Shown here piece after piece: positions 5,584-8,167 of a stretch of 8,167 nucleotides of DNA. Position 1 is the stretch's first letter. The number at the start of each line of letters is the position of its first letter. Both the position numbers and the translations under genes were made by a program. This DNA comes from Ktedonobacteraceae bacterium (GTDB taxonomy: Bacteria; Chloroflexota; Ktedonobacteria; Ktedonobacterales; Ktedonobacteraceae), in NCBI GenBank assembly GCA_017354095.1, contig JAFMRP010000179.1, forward strand, positions 1 to 8,167, given 5' to 3'. Below the pieces are notes generated by a model. It saw only the letters and a list, made by a program, of their open reading frames with translations, did no database searches and was not told where the DNA came from.

Positions 5584-7215
5584 CTATTCCTGTCTCCTGG
5601 CCTGACGATAACGCCGGATCAGCGCGTTCGTTGAGCTATCGTGCTGCAATATCGCCTCCTGCGTGCTTTCCAGTTCGGGAATGATACGGTTGGCCAGCAC
5701 CTTGCCCAACTCAACACCCCACTGGTCGAATGAGTTGATGTTCCAGATGGTACCCTGCACAAAAACCTTGTGTTCATAGAGGGCAACTAGCTTGCCCAAT
5801 ACCTCCGGCGTGAGCTGGTCGGCCAGAATCGTGTTGGTCGGATGATTGCCCTCGAAGGTGCGATGTGGCACCTGGAAGTCCGCAACTCCGTCCGCTATAA
5901 CCTCTTCCTCGGTTTTTCCAAAAGCCAGCGCCTCCGTCTGGGCAAAAAAGCTCGCCATCAACAGGTCATGATGCCGCCCCAACGGGTTGAGCGACTTGTT
6001 GAAGCCGATGAAGTCGCTAGGAATCAGCTTGGTGCCCTGGTGGATGAGCTGGAAGAAGGCATGCTGCCCGTTGGTTCCTGGCTGACCCCAGATGATCGGT
6101 CCGGTCTGATAATCAACAACCCTGCCTTCCAGATCGACGTGCTTACCATTGCTCTCCATGTCAAGCTGCTGCAGATAGGCACACAGACGTTCCAGGTATT
6201 GATCGTAAGGCAAAATGGCCACCGTCTCGGCCCCGAAGAAGTTGTTGTACCAGACACCGATCAACCCTAACAACACGGGCAGGTTACGCTCGAAAGGTGC
6301 TGTGCGGAAGTGTTCATCCATCTCGTGGAAGCCTGCCAGCATCTCCCGAAAGCGCTCAGGACCAATGGCGATCATGAGCGAGAGGCCAATGGCCGAGTCG
6401 TAGGAGTAACGACCACCAACCCAATCCCAAAAACCAAACATGTTGGTGGTATCGATGCCGAACTTCGCTACCTCCTGCTCGTTGGTCGAAACTGCTACAA
6501 AATGCCTGGCTACCGCCTCCTCACTACCCAACGCTCGTACACACCAGTCGCGTGCTGAGCGCGCGTTGGTCAGTGTCTCCAGCGTGGTGAAGGTTTTGGA
6601 AGAGACGATGCAAAGCGTCTCCTCAGGATCAAGGTCACGCGTGGCTTCGACGAAGTCGGTACCGTCTACGTTGGAGACAAAGCGGAAAGTTATGGCACGA
6701 TCGCTGTAGTGCTTAAGCGCATCATAGGCCATGGAAGGACCGAGATCAGAACCCCCAATGCCGATGTTGACGACATTACGGATACGCTTGCCGCTAAATC
6801 CCTTCCACTCACCACTACGTACACGATCAGCGAATATACTCATTTTGTCTAAAACAGCATGTACCTCCGGGACGACGTTTTCTCCATCCACAATAATAAC
6901 CTGGTCCTTCGGGGCTCGCAGGGCTATATGGAGAACGGCACGCCTCTCGGTACTATTGATTTTCTCTCCACGAAACATGGCGTCGATGCGCTGGCGCAGA
7001 CCGACGACCTCGGCCAACTGCTGCAACAGATGCAATGTTTCGGTTGTGAGGCGATTTTTGGAATAGTCGAAGTAGATACCTGCAGCCTCCAACGTGAAGC
7101 GCTCACCACGCGTGGGATCTTCGGCGAAAAGTGTACGCAGATGTAATGCGCGCACTTTCTGATAATGTTCCTCCAGCGCTTTCCAGGCTGGCTGCTGTTT
7201 GAGTGGCAATGACAT
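5584..7215 (-). CDS. pgi: Glucose-6-phosphate isomerase
   Basis: This enzyme interconverts glucose 6-phosphate and fructose 6-phosphate in glycolysis and gluconeogenesis. At 543 residues it is close to the E. coli enzyme (549) and aligns from its first residues. Signature 1 is DWVGGRYSYDSAIG (264-277) and signature 2 is GTIWNINSFDQWGVELGK (488-505), ending in the catalytic Lys505. Other active-site segments are GIGGSDLGP (152-160), SSKTFTT (205-211) for phosphate binding, Glu354 in MESNGKH, and His385 in TNGQHAFFQ for ring opening. All are intact. ATG at 7213-7215 is chosen by alignment. Its likely ribosome site GAGGAG (7228-7233) is an unusually long 12 bases away. An in-frame GTG at 7284 would add 23 residues, but these do not resemble the family. 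It appears to be a single-gene unit, divergent from the dehydrogenase. Confidence 0.96.
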   Translation of the reverse strand: MSLPLKQQPAWKALEEHYQKVRALHLRTLFAEDPTRGERFTLEAAGIYFDYSKNRLTTETLHLLQQLAEVVGLRQRIDAMFRGEKINSTERRAVLHIALRAPKDQVIIVDGENVVPEVHAVLDKMSIFADRVRSGEWKGFSGKRIRNVVNIGIGGSDLGPSMAYDALKHYSDRAITFRFVSNVDGTDFVEATRDLDPEETLCIVSSKTFTTLETLTNARSARDWCVRALGSEEAVARHFVAVSTNEQEVAKFGIDTTNMFGFWDWVGGRYSYDSAIGLSLMIAIGPERFREMLAGFHEMDEHFRTAPFERNLPVLLGLIGVWYNNFFGAETVAILPYDQYLERLCAYLQQLDMESNGKHVDLEGRVVDYQTGPIIWGQPGTNGQHAFFQLIHQGTKLIPSDFIGFNKSLNPLGRHHDLLMASFFAQTEALAFGKTEEEVIADGVADFQVPHRTFEGNHPTNTILADQLTPEVLGKLVALYEHKVFVQGTIWNINSFDQWGVELGKVLANRIIPELESTQEAILQHDSSTNALIRRYRQARRQE

Positions 7216-7320
7216 TGTAACACTGTGCTCCTCTTCAAAGTAATATCTCAAAAGCTCGGTGAGTTCTGCTGGCACTTCTAACACGTTCGTTACCCAGACG
7301 AGTGCTACCCACGGACCCGA

Positions 7321-7402
7321 TGATAAAGTGTATCACAGGCGCACCGCGTTCGGACTGCTGTATCAGGCAAGGACCGCCACTTTTATGATACAGTAAAGTA
7401 TC
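7321..7402. promoter_or_regulatory. Cluster of TATCA/GATAC half-sites between pgi and the dehydrogenase, possible operator region
   Basis: Five related half-sites lie in 82 bases. TGATA and TATCA form an inverted pair (7321-7325, 7331-7335). CTGTATCA (7358-7365) and TGATACAG (7386-7393) form a perfect 8-bp inverted repeat with a 20-base spacer. GATAC and GTATC (7387-7391, 7398-7402) form another. TGTATCA occurs in direct orientation at 7329 and 7359, exactly 30 bases apart, about three helical turns. Some sites double as -10-like boxes, such as TATGAT at 7384-7389 (plus), so part of the pattern may be promoter sequence. No convincing -35 box was found for either gene. Binding of a shared regulator is inferred. 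Confidence 0.4.
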
Positions 7403-7439
7403 GTACGCTGACCATTTCACCACTTGGAGGGCTTTTCTC

Positions 7440-8167
7440 ATGAGTAGTGCATCACGTGTAGCGCTGGTCACTCAACCTATGAAGGATCAGTGGGTAGCAC
7501 GCTTGCAGAACCTTGCTCCCGATCTGCACATTGAACGACGATTGCGCGCGACCACTGTCGACATTCCCGATGACCTGTGGCGTGATGTGGAGATTATCTA
7601 CACCTATAATACATTGCCCATGCCTGAACAGGCACCACGCCTGCGCTGGGTGCAGCTTCAATCTGCCGGGGCCAATCATATCTTGAACAATCCACTGCTG
7701 GCACACCGGGTGACCTTTACGACAGCCAGCGGCGTTCACGCTGTCAATATAGCCGAGTACGTCTTTACTACTATCCTGGGCTGGTATCACCACTTTGAGC
7801 AGATGATCGCCTGGAAACAGCGCGGACACTGGCCATCAGATAAAGAGAGCGGGGCCCTGTTTATGCCTCAGGAACTGCGTGGGATGACGCTGGGGGTGGT
7901 GGGCTATGGAAGCATCGGACGTGAGGTTGCACGACTGGCGCGGACGTTTGGCATGCGTGTACTGGCTATGCAGCGCGGCTCCGATCATCGCGATTCCGGC
8001 TTTCTCTTTCCGGGTATAGGCGATCCCGAGGGCACACTGCCCGAGCGCTATTATCGTCCCGACCAGCTGCACGAGATGCTGGGCGAGTGCGATGTGGTGG
8101 TAATTGGCCTGCCGCTCACTACTCACACTGAGGGACTTTTCGACGAGGCCGCGCTGCGTGCTATGAA
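7440..8167 (+). CDS. D-2-hydroxyacid dehydrogenase (NAD(P)-dependent), C-terminus cut off by window edge
   Basis: The first 242 residues are present and the gene runs off the right edge. The order of motifs is that of the D-isomer-specific 2-hydroxyacid dehydrogenase family (phosphoglycerate, glyoxylate or hydroxypyruvate reductases). WVQLQSAGANHIL (70-82) and ASGVHAVNIAEYVFTTIL (96-113) belong to the catalytic domain. ELRGMTLGVVGYGSIGREVARLA (145-167) carries the GxGxxG nucleotide loop (Gly155, Gly157, Gly160), and CDVVVIGLPLTTHTEGLFDEAAL (217-239) follows. The second strand ends in VLAMQRG with no acidic residue, which suggests NADP(H). An insert of about 25 residues (183-207, with GDPEG and PERYY) lies between the nucleotide-binding strand and the next conserved block. 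The catalytic Arg, Glu and His lie beyond the window, so the substrate is unknown. GGAGGG (7426-7431) precedes the ATG by eight bases. Confidence 0.9.
   Translation, partial: MSSASRVALVTQPMKDQWVARLQNLAPDLHIERRLRATTVDIPDDLWRDVEIIYTYNTLPMPEQAPRLRWVQLQSAGANHILNNPLLAHRVTFTTASGVHAVNIAEYVFTTILGWYHHFEQMIAWKQRGHWPSDKESGALFMPQELRGMTLGVVGYGSIGREVARLARTFGMRVLAMQRGSDHRDSGFLFPGIGDPEGTLPERYYRPDQLHEMLGECDVVVIGLPLTTHTEGLFDEAALRAM

Noticed and set aside
5842..6270. A 142-codon open frame on the plus strand inside pgi
   Set aside because: It is opposite conserved pgi coding sequence including the signature regions, has no family resemblance, and no independent ribosome site or promoter was apparent.
7452..8126. 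Two minus-strand open frames (125 and 96 codons) at the right end
   Set aside because: They are antisense to the dehydrogenase, whose GxGxxG loop and conserved blocks establish the plus strand as coding. Neither antisense product resembles a known protein.
1..8167. Mobile element, CRISPR array, toxin-antitoxin or defence system
   Set aside because: No transposase or recombinase motifs, terminal inverted repeats, regular repeat-spacer pattern, or small toxin/antitoxin pairs were seen; nearly all sequence is taken up by recognisable metabolic or membrane genes.

Overview
The window looks like ordinary chromosomal DNA of a free-living heterotrophic bacterium with roughly balanced base composition. 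It carries seven protein genes and no sign of mobile elements, CRISPR, tRNA or rRNA. From recalled family resemblance (a DUF2277 protein, an uncharacterised class I methyltransferase beginning with an ESGAEMARLIDQD-like segment, and a D-2-hydroxyacid dehydrogenase with a GDPEG...PERYY insert), I infer a Chloroflexota member, possibly of the Ktedonobacteria. This placement is an impression from the protein sequences and has not been tested by a search.

Layout from left to right. Positions 1-657 (minus) hold the N-terminal 219 residues of an extended short-chain dehydrogenase (NAD-dependent epimerase/dehydratase family) that runs off the left edge. Positions 877-1770 (minus) hold a small mechanosensitive channel of the MscS family. 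A divergent promoter region (1771-2002) separates it from a two-gene plus-strand operon for oxidative tryptophan breakdown: tryptophan 2,3-dioxygenase (kynA, 2003-2797) and kynureninase (kynU, GTG start, 2817-4085). Converging on it, with a single base between the stop codons, is a small DUF2277 protein (4087-4362, minus). This is followed by a SAM-dependent methyltransferase (4458-5318, minus) with a near-consensus promoter, and by glucose-6-phosphate isomerase (pgi, 5584-7215, minus) with a 12-bp hairpin behind it. A divergent region rich in TATCA/GATAC half-sites leads to the N-terminal 242 residues of a D-2-hydroxyacid dehydrogenase (7440 to the right edge, plus).

How the genes work together. 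Only kynA and kynU form a clear functional unit: tryptophan to N-formylkynurenine, then kynurenine to anthranilate plus alanine. The intermediate step, kynurenine formamidase (kynB), is not encoded in the window. The other genes are housekeeping or accessory single units (osmotic safety valve, glycolysis/gluconeogenesis, small-molecule redox and methylation), and most have their own promoter. I found no convincing new multi-gene system. The items most worth a second look are the missing formamidase, the half-site cluster upstream of pgi and the dehydrogenase, the convergent kynU/DUF2277 junction, and the palindrome overlapping the epimerase promoter.
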